NCBI GenBank assembly: GCA_046349915.1
Contig: JAXMBL010000011.1
Coordinates: 1-64,000, forward strand
Direction of reading: 5' to 3'
Length of the DNA stretch: 64,000 nucleotides
Source: CAIXSC01 sp046349915
Lineage (GTDB): Bacteria > Planctomycetota > Planctomycetia > Pirellulales > Pirellulaceae
The position numbers and the translations under genes are program-made. Every line of letters begins with the position of its first letter. Positions within the stretch are counted from its first letter, which is position 1. The notes beneath the pieces were generated by a model that did not search any database, was not told the origin of the DNA, and saw nothing but the letters and a program-made list of their open reading frames with translations. Shown in pieces: positions 27,549-35,627 of the stretch.

Positions 27549-27878
27549 CTACGAGACGACGTCCGCGTCGAACACTCGGACCCGAGCCCAGTTGGGCTTG
27601 TTTTCCGCGATGAACTGCTGATGACGCTCGTGGACCTGGTAGGCATCGTGAGCAGCTCGATTCTCGAACACTAACTGCAAGGCCACGTCAAATTCCCGAT
27701 CGTTGACTTCCCGAGCCAAGTCGGGGGTGAGGGTGCCAGCCGCAAACAATACGACTCCGGGATGCCCCGACAAGTACTTTTGGCAGGCCTGGACCAGCTG
27801 GGAGATCGACTCCGTCGAGCGATCCTTAAGGGTGAAATACACCATGTGGCCGAGCATCGGTTCGCGGGGAGTCGTCAT
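27549..27878 (-). CDS. Dabb-family (stress-responsive A/B barrel) protein
   Basis: 109 residues, a typical Dabb length. The motif MLGHMVYFTLKDRS at the start, followed by ACQKYLSGHPGVVLFAAG and FDVALQLVFENRAAHDAYQVHERHQQFI, is the ferredoxin-like alpha/beta barrel domain of this family. Dabb proteins are small, usually dimeric and of mostly unknown role. ATG 27878 is used; ATG at 27857 (MLGH) is possible. It is transcribed towards the small 75-residue protein. Confidence 0.88.
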   Translation of the reverse strand: MTTPREPMLGHMVYFTLKDRSTESISQLVQACQKYLSGHPGVVLFAAGTLTPDLAREVNDREFDVALQLVFENRAAHDAYQVHERHQQFIAENKPNWARVRVFDADVVS

Positions 27879-27915
27879 GGGGAGCGCTTCGTTCCTAGCA
27901 AGAGACAGAAGAGGT

Positions 27916-27947
27916 AAAAAACAGGGCGACTCACACCGGAGTCGCCC
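27916..27947 (-). terminator. Rho-independent terminator downstream of the FHA gene
   Basis: On the minus strand a perfect 9-bp stem (GGGCGACTC / GAGTCGCCC, plus-strand positions 27924-27932 and 27939-27947) with a 6-base loop is followed by TGTTTTTTACC. It lies about 110 bp after the stop of the FHA gene and before the Dabb gene, so it separates the two transcripts. Confidence 0.8.
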
Positions 27948-28055
27948 CAGTAATTACATGGCAAGTCAGCAATAGCGGGATTCGTATTGCTGACGCCGTG
28001 TTTCCAGATAGCCGAATTTTTGGTTGGCCGTATTCTTGGTTAGCTGTATTTCCAG

Positions 28056-28520
28056 TTACTTATTGTCCCAACGTCGTTGTTCCGGGCCAGGTTTCTTGGT
28101 CCCCGTCCGTTTCGCCTCTTCGAAGGCCACTTGCTTCTGCAAATTGGCTCGCTGCAGCAGCGAGGCATTCATGATCTGTTCGGCTTGATCTTCCTCGGGA
28201 GGCGGACCGATGGCGCCGTTGTCGACTGGAGAATAGTCAATCGTGTACTCGTGTTTCGCGACCGAAAGCATCTCGCCGGGATCGATCCGCTTGCGAACGA
28301 CCTTAGCGCCACTGACCTTGGTTCCATTACGGCTGTCCAAGTCGGTGACGACCCAATAGCCGTTCTTGAGCGTCAGCAGGCAATGACGCGATGAAACGTT
28401 GGGGAAGCGGAGCACGACGTCGCACGACTCCGCGCGACCGATGACGAGTTCCTTCTTTTGCAAAGGAATTGGATCGCCGCCGCCTACGGGCATCATCATT
28501 CCGAAGTTCGAATCGGACAT
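28056..28520 (-). CDS. FHA-domain protein
   Basis: 154 residues from ATG 28520 (MSDSNFGMMMPVGGG). A forkhead-associated domain covers about residues 18-95: LVIGRAESCDVVLRFPNVSSRHCLL, then DLDSRNGTKVSG, with the conserved G-R, S-R-H and N-G-T residues that bind phosphothreonine. The C-terminal 50 residues are charged and proline-rich. FHA proteins read Ser/Thr kinase phosphorylation, which planctomycetes use widely. It is divergent from the radical SAM gene across about 108 bp. Confidence 0.9.
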   Translation of the reverse strand: MSDSNFGMMMPVGGGDPIPLQKKELVIGRAESCDVVLRFPNVSSRHCLLTLKNGYWVVTDLDSRNGTKVSGAKVVRKRIDPGEMLSVAKHEYTIDYSPVDNGAIGPPPEEDQAEQIMNASLLQRANLQKQVAFEEAKRTGTKKPGPEQRRWDNK

Positions 28521-28628
28521 TCGCCTTTCCCTTGTGACACAGGGCGAAAAAAGGGGTAATATGGTCCCCGTTTCAGCACCAGCCAAATGTAGACGAGGGG
28601 GCGTGTGGAGTCAACGATTTCTAGTGCG

Positions 28629-29783
28629 ATGACAGCTGCGAACTCGCCCCAGACCAACGGTTCCGAGCGAGTTGCTCCCGAGGCAGTTGGTCCCGAGGCA
28701 GTCGCTCCTGAGCGAGCCGCGGAGACCGACTCGTTGGAAACGCTTCCCCCAAGTGAAGGTCGGGTGGAACTTGTTCCGGTAGAACAGCTACGGGTGTTGC
28801 GAAGCGCGGCGGCAAGCACTCCGGCACCGCATCCAGTAGCGACGGGGGAGTTGCCTGAGTGGCGCATGGCCGGATTGCGCTACCACGCCTTCTACTTTCA
28901 TCTTCGCCGAAAGTTTGGCTTTCGCGTACAGAAGGTGAGTGTCGACGCGGGATTCACCTGCCCGAATGTCGATGGTTCTGTCGCCGTGGGAGGCTGCACG
29001 TTTTGCGACAACCGCAGTTTCAGTCCCAGCCGTCGACTTCCCCGCCAAGATCTGCTCAGCCAAATCGAAGAGGGAATCAAACGTCTCAAGCGACGTTACG
29101 ACTGCGATCACTTTCAGGCGTATTTCCAACCGGCGACCAACACCTACGCGCCGGTTCCACGGTTGAGAGCTGCATACGAACGAGTTTTGCAGGACCCTCG
29201 TATCGTCGGCCTAGCCATCGGAACTCGCCCCGACTGTGTCCCCGATCCCGTGCTCGACCTGCTCGAAGAATTGGCTCGACGGACCTATGTTTCGGTCGAG
29301 TACGGTGTGCAGACGATCCATAACCGCTCGCTCGACTGGATGAACCGAGGGCATCACTACGAGGTTTTCCCCGACGCGGTCGCTCGCAGCCGCGGACGCG
29401 GGTTTGAACTCTGCGCTCACATCATCCTGGGCTTGCCAGGGGAATCGCGCGAGGACATGTTGGCGACGGCCCATGAAATGGCTCGGCAGCGAGTGGACTC
29501 CATCAAACTGCACAACTTATATGCCGTGCAAGACACGCCGCTCGCCGATCAAGTGGCGCGTGGCGAAGTGCGCTTGATGGAACGCGACGAATACGTGGAA
29601 ACCTTGGTCGATTTCCTGGAATTGCTCCCGCCGGAGATGATTGTCGAGCGTATCAGTGGGGATGCGCCGCCCGATTACTTCGTGGGCCCAAGTTGGTGTC
29701 TCGACAAGCCATCAGTGAAGGCGGCCGTACAAAGGGAACTGGAGCGACGCGATACTTGGCAAGGAAAGCGATTCGTCGAGTAA
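28629..29783 (+). CDS. Radical SAM protein, TIGR01212/YtqA family
   Basis: 384 residues from ATG 28629; GTG 28605 and ATG 28866 are alternatives. From ATG 28866 the protein would be 305 residues, near usual family length, so the first 79 residues (Ala/Pro/Glu-rich, repeated EAV/PEA) are either an extension or untranslated. The radical SAM cysteines are in TCPNVDG and GGCTFC (C-x11-C-x2-C, C111, C123, C126), followed by GTRPDCVPDPVLDLL, VEYGVQTIHNRSLDWMNRGH and HIILGLPGESREDML, all diagnostic of this family. The reaction is unclear. It is convergent with birA, 2 bp apart. Confidence 0.9.
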   Translation: MTAANSPQTNGSERVAPEAVGPEAVAPERAAETDSLETLPPSEGRVELVPVEQLRVLRSAAASTPAPHPVATGELPEWRMAGLRYHAFYFHLRRKFGFRVQKVSVDAGFTCPNVDGSVAVGGCTFCDNRSFSPSRRLPRQDLLSQIEEGIKRLKRRYDCDHFQAYFQPATNTYAPVPRLRAAYERVLQDPRIVGLAIGTRPDCVPDPVLDLLEELARRTYVSVEYGVQTIHNRSLDWMNRGHHYEVFPDAVARSRGRGFELCAHIILGLPGESREDMLATAHEMARQRVDSIKLHNLYAVQDTPLADQVARGEVRLMERDEYVETLVDFLELLPPEMIVERISGDAPPDYFVGPSWCLDKPSVKAAVQRELERRDTWQGKRFVE

Positions 29784-29785
29784 AT

Positions 29786-30562
29786 TCAGTCAAACGTCAC
29801 CACAACCCCGGACATGCACGTTGTGAGTCCTGCTAGCGTTTGCACTCGAAGTTCTCCCGACGGACCGATTCCCTGGCAGCGTCCTTCGATCCGCCGTCCG
29901 CCCGATTCGATCGCCACCGCTCGACCGGTCAACAGGCAATGAGGCGACCAGTCCTCCGCCAGCGAGCCGGGTGCCGCGAACCAGCGGTCCAGTCGTGCGC
30001 GAAAAAGGTCAAGGGTGGACGAGAGAACGGCGGCCATATCGACCGTGTGGCCCAAAAGGTCGCAAAAGGAGGTTGCTCGCTGGCGAACTTCTTCCGGGGC
30101 CTCGGCCAGCGAATTGTTGACGTTGACCCCTACGCCCACGACGGCTCGCAAGGGGCGAGCGGCCGAGGCTTCGATCAAGATGCCGCTGATTTTCCGACGG
30201 TCGACATACACGTCGTTGGGCCATTTGACTTGGGCCAAGCCGGTCGACCAGCGAGCCACCGCGTCGCGAATTCCCAGGCCGGCGACGAGGGCGAGTTGGC
30301 TGCGGCGAGCGATATCCAGCGATTCCGGGAGGTCGAGGACGAGTGAAAAGGTGAGCGAGCCGGGGGCCGACCACCAGCGATTGGCTCCTCGCCCTCGACC
30401 TGCAGTTTGTTCGGTGGTTACGACGAGTGCGGGCGTGGCGAGCGAACGGTCGGCGGCCAACCCGAGGGCAAGGTCGTTTGTGGACGGCATGCTGGAGGCG
30501 TAGACCGTGTGCTGTAACCAGCCGTTTTGCCGCAGCTTGAGGGTGCCTAAGGGGTCGCTCAT
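29786..30562 (-). CDS. birA: Biotin--[acetyl-CoA-carboxylase] ligase (no DNA-binding domain)
   Basis: 258 residues. Biotin protein ligase motifs are in order: SSMPSTNDLALGLA, TTEQTAGRGRGANRWW (biotinyl-AMP loop), KWPNDVYVDRRKISGILIE and VGVGVNVNN. The C-terminal SH3-like domain ends LAGLTTCMSGVVVTFD. It attaches biotin to the carboxyl carrier protein of acetyl-CoA carboxylase. The N-terminal winged helix of E. coli BirA is missing, so it should be catalytic only, not a repressor. Its 3' end nearly meets the radical SAM gene. Confidence 0.93.
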   Translation of the reverse strand: MSDPLGTLKLRQNGWLQHTVYASSMPSTNDLALGLAADRSLATPALVVTTEQTAGRGRGANRWWSAPGSLTFSLVLDLPESLDIARRSQLALVAGLGIRDAVARWSTGLAQVKWPNDVYVDRRKISGILIEASAARPLRAVVGVGVNVNNSLAEAPEEVRQRATSFCDLLGHTVDMAAVLSSTLDLFRARLDRWFAAPGSLAEDWSPHCLLTGRAVAIESGGRRIEGRCQGIGPSGELRVQTLAGLTTCMSGVVVTFD

Positions 30563-30656
30563 GGAGATGCGTAGAGACGCTGCGAAGGAAGGAGTGAGGT
30601 CGGGCCAGTTTCCTGGTTTAAGGGATCTGAGCCGTTGCTTCTATGGGGCAGCGCAT

Positions 30657-30694
30657 AAAAAAGGACGCGGCTGACCCGAAAGCCAACCGCGCCC
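30657..30694 (-). terminator. Strong rho-independent terminator, UUCG tetraloop
   Basis: Read on the minus strand, GGGCGCGGTTGGCT - TTCG - GGTCAGCCGCGTCC pairs along all 14 positions (four of them G-U) around a UUCG loop and is followed by six T. It faces transcription coming from the right. The nearest minus-strand coding sequence ends about 720 bp away, so what it terminates is unclear. Confidence 0.85.
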
Positions 30695-30974
30695 TCATCA
30701 GCGGGTTCGTTTAGAGCGTGTCAAATAAAGGTAGGGGACGAATGATCGCTTGACCCTTGCGAGTCAACCCGCCGATTGTTGCCCGTCGAATAGAGAAGCA
30801 AGTCTGATGCCAAAGTCGACGAGCTTCGTAAGCTGGCGCGAAACAGCCCGATTTTGCCTGGATCTACCCGGACCAAGGGCGTTGAGGTGGAGCAGAGTCC
30901 CAAGTTGGGCGTCTCAGGCTGGGACGTTCGTCTCAAATTGCGAATAGTGCCTTGTCACACCAAGAAGCCAAGTA

Positions 30975-30995
30975 CGACGGACTTCCAGTCCGTCG
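30975..30995. repeat. CGACGGACT hairpin repeat
   Basis: Perfect 9-bp stem CGACGGACT / AGTCCGTCG with loop TCC, preceded by GTA. The same element is present at 61467-61487 and 62919-62939, on the two sides of the ISL3 element. Confidence 0.8.
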
Positions 30996-31413
30996 CCTTG
31001 AATTCGGAGTCCTCTGAATTCGGAGTTGAATTCGGAGTCATCGAGTTGAATTCGGAGTCATCCGCCATTTCTAGGTAGTTCGGTGCGTCGGGGTGGTGTG
31101 GGCGGTTTGCGAGGATTGTGGTGTCTGGGGTGCGGCCCGTCCTCTGGCCGAACTCCCCGGTGTCCTTGCACAGCGGTAGTGACTCCATCACCTTCGGCGA
31201 TCCCTAATGCATTCCCCTTGGCCTGTGTATATCGCCCCAGGCAGCGAGTCTCCCATAATCGAGTGGATGGCACCGATCACGAGACGGCACCCGATTGTGC
31301 CTTGCCTGTCCTGCGTGAATTTCCTAGAGGTGGTAGTTTTTCTGGTTCGCCAAGTTGAATTGCAAAGAGTGGATGGTTCCGATCTCAGTTCGCTCCATAT
31401 GAAATCCCAAATC

Positions 31414-32139
31414 TTATTTCCCTGCGGGACTTACAATCCAGCGCCAACCTTTCAGGATCTCTTTCACCTTCTCGTCGGACAAATCATTCAAACCTGACAC
31501 CGCGATGATGTAGCCTCGCTCGCCATGGTTAGTGACAATGCTCGCCGGAAAAGCTCCGGTAAAACTGAAATGGCCGGCGACGTGGAAGCTTGAGTTTTCC
31601 GTCAACCATTTCGGGATGTGGGCGGGTTTGTCGTCCTGCTGCGCCAACTTTTTCAGTTCGGGCAGCCCGCCCTTGGGCAGATCGATCACCTTGATTTGGA
31701 TGGCCGAATCTCCCAAGCGATAGGAGGCGACTTCATCCTCGGCCGGCTTTACCTTCTCGTAGCCCGCTGGCGGCAAATAGGCAAAACCCTCCTTCGAGAA
31801 ATACTCGATCGCGGCGGGGGGAGGAACCTCGGCAAGCGACTTCACCTCCATCGAGCTCTTTGACGCGCCCTCGGTGACGCGCGAGCAAATGGCCCCCGGT
31901 ACTTCCTGGGAAATCACGTAAGTGATCGTTCGTTTGACGGGCTCACTCGTGATTTCGATCGCAAACTTATGGACCGCGTATTCCTTGTCACCCATCTTGA
32001 ACTTCGCCGGTTGTTTGTACTCCCCTAGTGCCGAAAGAGTGCTTTGGAGTTCATTGGCATCAATACCGTTCCCCGGCGGCTCGTGGGACGTCTCTTTACC
32101 GTTATCACTCGGAATCGCCGAGTTGGGTACGTGGGTTGC
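31414..32139 (-). pseudogene. 5'-truncated gene for a protein of unknown function
   Basis: The part from ATG 31995 gives 193 residues ending GWRWIVSPAGK. The same frame is open and looks coding for another 48 codons upstream (NGIDANELQSTLSALGEYK, then KQPAKFKMGDKEYAVHKF), but it has no start codon of the usual kinds before the stop at 32140-32142. The Met at 31995 falls in the middle of what appears to be one continuous domain, so the real N-terminus, probably with a signal peptide, seems lost. The visible part (YVISQEVPGAICSRVTEG, SMEVKSL) resembles exported planctomycete proteins of unknown function. A composite repeat begins about 140 bp further upstream and may mark the break. Confidence 0.55.
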
Positions 32140-32763
32140 TTATGGGGATTGCTACCCTCTGCGTCGTCCTCGGAAGTTCGAACGCGACCTTCCGAGCATT
32201 CGCTTGAGGTTTCGACGACGCGCGGAAGGGCCTGGCGTGAGTCGTTGCCTCCTGTTGAGCGTTGTTGGTACTCTTGATCTCTGGCCTGAAGAGTTGCTCG
32301 TTGCAGGCGTTGGTGTACGATGGCGCGGACTATCCTTGGTTGAGCGACGCGGCCTCTTCCGCTCGCTCGTTTGATTGGGTTACGACAACGCACCGTCGTG
32401 CATCACTGGTCAGGTCCCTCATATGACCAATGACCAGTGACAGCGAGCCGCGTCAACCAACGGGGAAGGTGCGGAGACAGCCGCCGTCCGTTGCACTGTG
32501 TTTTCAGTTGCGCGAACAGGCAAAACTGGCAACACCTAAGAGAAAACGGTAGGGTATTGTCCGCCGCGCAGCGGCTTTCTTAAACAAGGGCATTCAACGG
32601 AGCCGGCGGTCGGGGCGGTTTTGATGTCAACACGTTTCGCGCCGGACCAAGGATGCGGAGCTTTGGGCGGCGCAAGTCCAAAACCGGCACGAACCGCAAA
32701 TCGGTCGCATCGACCGCTCGTCAACACCGTTCGATTCCAATCTCCGATGGGAACTGATGGCGC
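32140..32763. repeat. Intergenic region with composite repeat copy C (32279-32417, minus)
   Basis: On the minus strand 32417-32279 reads GGACCTGACCAGTGATGC, GACGGTGCGTTGTC, CAATCAAACGAGCG and GTCGCTCAACCAAGGA, in the same order as copies A and B. Between 32420 and 32763 I see no gene. The frame on the minus strand around 32142-32230 could contain the lost N-terminal part of the truncated gene after another frameshift, but this is weak. Confidence 0.65.
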
Positions 32764-33363
32764 ATGTCCCGATTTCAAGTTGTGTTAGGGCTGATTGGGG
32801 CATTCCTTTTGGGAGGGCTTTGTCTGTTGGGTTGTGGATTACAGTTGGCATGGCACGGGTGGCAATCGGCCGGATGGCCAACAGTCACAGGGACAATAAT
32901 CAACTCGTCTGTCATGGCTCGCACTTCTTCGACCACGACTCGCAACGTTGGGAAGGAAAATCGCGTAGCCAGCGAACGAGAAACCACACGAATTGGGACG
33001 GTTTTTTATCCCGAGATCAGCTATCGCTACGAAGTTTCGGGCCGCCGGTTTGAAGGAACACGACTCACAATTGCGGAGGGAATTGATTCGTCCAATCGGG
33101 CCGATGCTGAAGCAATTGTCGCCCGGTATGCGGTTGGATCAACCGTCACGGTGTTTTACAGTCCTCACGACAACACACTGGCAGTTTTGCAGTCGGGAGT
33201 CAGTGAAGGCACGAAGGCACTGGTCGTGCTTGGCTTGGCTTGGAGCCTGGTGTTTGGAGGTCTGTTGGCCTTTGCACTCTCCAGGCACGGTCGCAGGGTG
33301 ATTGAAGATTTGACCGGCGCGCACGGTAGGAATCCATCAGAACGACACGTGAAATCAAGGTGA
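32764..33363 (+). CDS. DUF3592-type membrane protein
   Basis: 199 residues from ATG 32764. Two membrane helices flank a soluble domain: GLIGAFLLGGLCLLGCGLQLAW at the N-terminus and KALVVLGLAWSLVFGGLLAFAL near the C-terminus. The intervening part has the DUF3592 pattern: GWPTVTGTI, PEISYRYEVSGRRFEGTR and YAVGSTVTVFYSPHDNTLAVLQSG. The fold is thought to be extracytoplasmic; function unknown. Flanked by repeat copies C and D, and convergent with the metallo-hydrolase gene. Confidence 0.87.
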   Translation: MSRFQVVLGLIGAFLLGGLCLLGCGLQLAWHGWQSAGWPTVTGTIINSSVMARTSSTTTRNVGKENRVASERETTRIGTVFYPEISYRYEVSGRRFEGTRLTIAEGIDSSNRADAEAIVARYAVGSTVTVFYSPHDNTLAVLQSGVSEGTKALVVLGLAWSLVFGGLLAFALSRHGRRVIEDLTGAHGRNPSERHVKSR

Positions 33364-33407
33364 TCATCGATCGTTGGTCAGCCATTGTTCGCGAATCCAA
33401 CCGCACA

Positions 33408-33503
33408 CTTCGACTTGATTCCCGGTCGAGTGACATAGTCTCTTGCGCGCTCGTTTGGTTGGGTGCTGACAACGTGCAGCCCAACGTCGCTGGTTAGGTC
33501 CCT
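33408..33503 (-). repeat. Composite dispersed repeat, copy D
   Basis: Minus-strand reading gives GGGACCTAACCAGCGACG, CACGTTGTCAGCACC, CAACCAAACGAGCG, AAGAGAC and GTCACTCGACCGGGAA, the same block order as copies A-C. It is followed at 33530-33600 by a segment complementary to 18630-18700. Confidence 0.7.
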
Positions 33504-33618
33504 CGAGTTCCCAATGACCGCCATCAAGAGGCGGCTTTCGTGGGGCGACGGTCTGTGCCGCTTTGCTGGAGGCAAAGGCAACAGTAGCTATCAAGCCTCC
33601 GGCTTGAAGGACAATTCC

Positions 33619-34563
33619 CTACGAACGTTTCAGTTCGCTGTAGACGTGCTCGATATTCTCGGTTTGCTGTTTCGCCTCGGCGCCAGTCCATTCCTTGTAG
33701 AAAGGAATGTCGAGTTCTTTCTTGATCTGGTCGAGTGTTTTGCCAGCCTCGATCGCCTTGCCGACCGCCGCTCGTAATTCAGCGAAGTAGCGACGTTGCG
33801 TCGCGAGCAACGACTTGTCGCTGAGTTCTCCATGGCCGGGGCAGATCTGCTTAATGGGCAGATCTTCGAGCGTCGTGAGGCCGGCGATCCACGAAGCCGT
33901 GTTGCTGTCCCCCATATAGTTGAACGCTCCATTCACGCACGCGTCGCCCGTGAACGAGATTCCATGCCTTGGCAGCCAAGCGACCGCGTCGCCCGCGGTA
34001 TGGCCGTGGCCGAAATACAGCAATTCGACTCGCTGTTCGCCATCGTCGATCACGAATTTGTGGTCGAAGTACAAGGCGGGAATCTCGTACTTCAGCCCGT
34101 CATACTCCTTCAAGCGATCGCCCTTTTTCGAGCTTTCGAAGCCGGCGAGCCCTTTGGTTTCAAACAGGGGACGCGAGCGTTCGTGAGCGATCGCCGTGGC
34201 GCCGATCTTGACGTACTGCATATTCCCGTCGGCGTGATCCCCGTGATAGTGCGTGTCGAACACGAAGCGAATCGGCTTCTGCGTATGCTCGCCAATCAGC
34301 TTGATGACTTCCGTGGCTTGTCCCGGAAAATTCGCATCGATCACCAGCACAAAGTCACGAAACTCAATCCAACCCTGGTTGCAACCCGTGAATGTGGGTT
34401 GAGTCTGAGCTTTGCGGAAAAAGACTCCCGGCGCGACTTCCAGGACTTTGGTCTCGTTGGGAGCGAACCAGCCCGACGCGCCGCCCACAACCACGCTTGC
34501 GATCAGCAGCAAAGACAAAGTGATCACCATTGCCTGTTGAAGCTTACTCTTCACCGTTTCCAT
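33619..34563 (-). CDS. Exported metallo-beta-lactamase-fold hydrolase
   Basis: 314 residues from ATG 34563 (METVKSKLQQAMVITLSLLL). A signal peptide or anchor at residues 10-30 (AMVITLSLLLIASVVVGGAS) is followed by the MBL fold. The zinc motif THYHGDH gives H105, H107, D109 and H110; further ligands are likely in FGHGHTAGD, FTGDAC and CPGHGEL. The family includes hydrolases of many ester and amide substrates, so the substrate is not predicted. It is convergent with the DUF3592 gene, with repeat copy D between them, and lies downstream of the zinc-ribbon protein on the same strand. Confidence 0.88.
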   Translation of the reverse strand: METVKSKLQQAMVITLSLLLIASVVVGGASGWFAPNETKVLEVAPGVFFRKAQTQPTFTGCNQGWIEFRDFVLVIDANFPGQATEVIKLIGEHTQKPIRFVFDTHYHGDHADGNMQYVKIGATAIAHERSRPLFETKGLAGFESSKKGDRLKEYDGLKYEIPALYFDHKFVIDDGEQRVELLYFGHGHTAGDAVAWLPRHGISFTGDACVNGAFNYMGDSNTASWIAGLTTLEDLPIKQICPGHGELSDKSLLATQRRYFAELRAAVGKAIEAGKTLDQIKKELDIPFYKEWTGAEAKQQTENIEHVYSELKRS

Positions 34564-34654
34564 CCTCGCCAAGTTTGGGCGGTAAGGGGCCGGCGACCTG
34601 TCGCTCACAACCCATCCACCGCGGACCTTGAAACTCGATTCTCACGCCCCATCT

Positions 34655-35515
34655 TCACTCGTCAAATAAATCCGCTTCCGCTTGCGCCTGTGCGGCTCGC
34701 CAAGCTTGATACTCTCGCGCCGCCAAGACGAACAGAGGCGCAAGACACAAAAATACGGCCAGGAGAGTTCGCCCGCGGATCCTCGCCGCCAAACTGGCCA
34801 GCGCCATCGCTAAGCCTAATCCCGCGATCAAGATGGCGATGAGCGGATAGCTGAGCAGCGCCAGCGAGACGATTCCCAGAAGCACTGCGAGTGCGAGCGA
34901 AGAATCGGCCAACGCCGCTCGCAGGGGAGTCACGACCGGAACCGGGCGTCCCTTCGCCGCTTGACCTGGGTTATTCCCCGGAACCTGCCGAGCAGCGGCC
35001 ACGGCTGGCCCCGCTGCTGCTGGCCCCGCCGCATCCGACTCGTCGGCCGAACGGCGACGCAGGTACGAACCCATGCGGTTGTTCGCCTGGCGCCACCACT
35101 CACGAGGCACTCGAAACCAGAGCCGAGCCCGCTCGCGCCAGGAAATGCGATAATCGTCGCGAAAAGGCGAACCCAGATGAGAGGCGACCGATAAGTCGAC
35201 GGCTCGCAAGACTCCCTCCCCCAACGGCGCCTCCGCGGGAGTCTCCGGGGAGCCACGTTGGTCGGAGTCCGACGACAAGGCCGCGACCACTGCGGGCGGT
35301 TCGTCGTCAACCAGTACGCCTCGATGATGAGCAAGGCTTGCCGGCATCGTCCCCTGTCGACCTGGCGGAATTGCTCGCCAATCCGGTATGGCGGGGCCGC
35401 GCACGGGAGGCTCCGATTCCGGCGTGGGCGCATGAGCGAACGAACGACCGCACCGCCAGCAGCGGTTCACGGCTCCCAGAAGTTCTTCTCCACAAGCGGC
35501 ACAGTGCACGGGCAT
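34655..35515 (-). CDS. Zinc-ribbon membrane protein of unknown function
   Basis: 286 residues from ATG 35515 (MPVHCAACGEELLGAVNRCWRCG). The N-terminus is a zinc ribbon (CAAC and CWRC). A long, low-complexity linker rich in Pro, Ala, Arg and Asp follows. The C-terminal 90 residues contain about three hydrophobic segments (SLALAVLLGIVSLALLSYPL, AILIAGLGLAMALASLAARI, LLAVFLCLAPLFVLAA). I do not recognise a named family. It is divergent from the second PVC haem gene across about 110 bp and ends 92 bp before the metallo-hydrolase start. Confidence 0.75.
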   Translation of the reverse strand: MPVHCAACGEELLGAVNRCWRCGRSFAHAPTPESEPPVRGPAIPDWRAIPPGRQGTMPASLAHHRGVLVDDEPPAVVAALSSDSDQRGSPETPAEAPLGEGVLRAVDLSVASHLGSPFRDDYRISWRERARLWFRVPREWWRQANNRMGSYLRRRSADESDAAGPAAAGPAVAAARQVPGNNPGQAAKGRPVPVVTPLRAALADSSLALAVLLGIVSLALLSYPLIAILIAGLGLAMALASLAARIRGRTLLAVFLCLAPLFVLAAREYQAWRAAQAQAEADLFDE

Positions 35516-35627
35516 GGTTTGCTCATTACGGACCCTGGTCCCTCGCTTGTCAATCCGCGAGTTCAAAACTAGTCTGACAATTCTGTCGAGTCCCGCCCAC
35601 ATTACCGCTCACCGAGTCCCTCCAGGT

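Larger units (their letters stand above)
30563..31413. other. Gene-free region with orphan terminator and hairpin repeat
   Basis: No convincing gene on either strand. A strong minus-strand terminator sits at 30657-30694, and a 9-bp-stem CGACGGACT-TCC-AGTCCGTCG hairpin at 30975-30995. At 30890-30940 is a block (AGTCCCAAGTTGGGCG, GGGACGTTCGTCTC) that looks repetitive. GAATTCGGAGT is tandemly repeated three times between 31010 and 31060. Confidence 0.6.

Noticed and set aside
30700..30960. tmRNA, RNase P RNA or SRP RNA upstream of the orphan terminator.
   Set aside because: None of the conserved motifs of these RNAs could be found in the segment.
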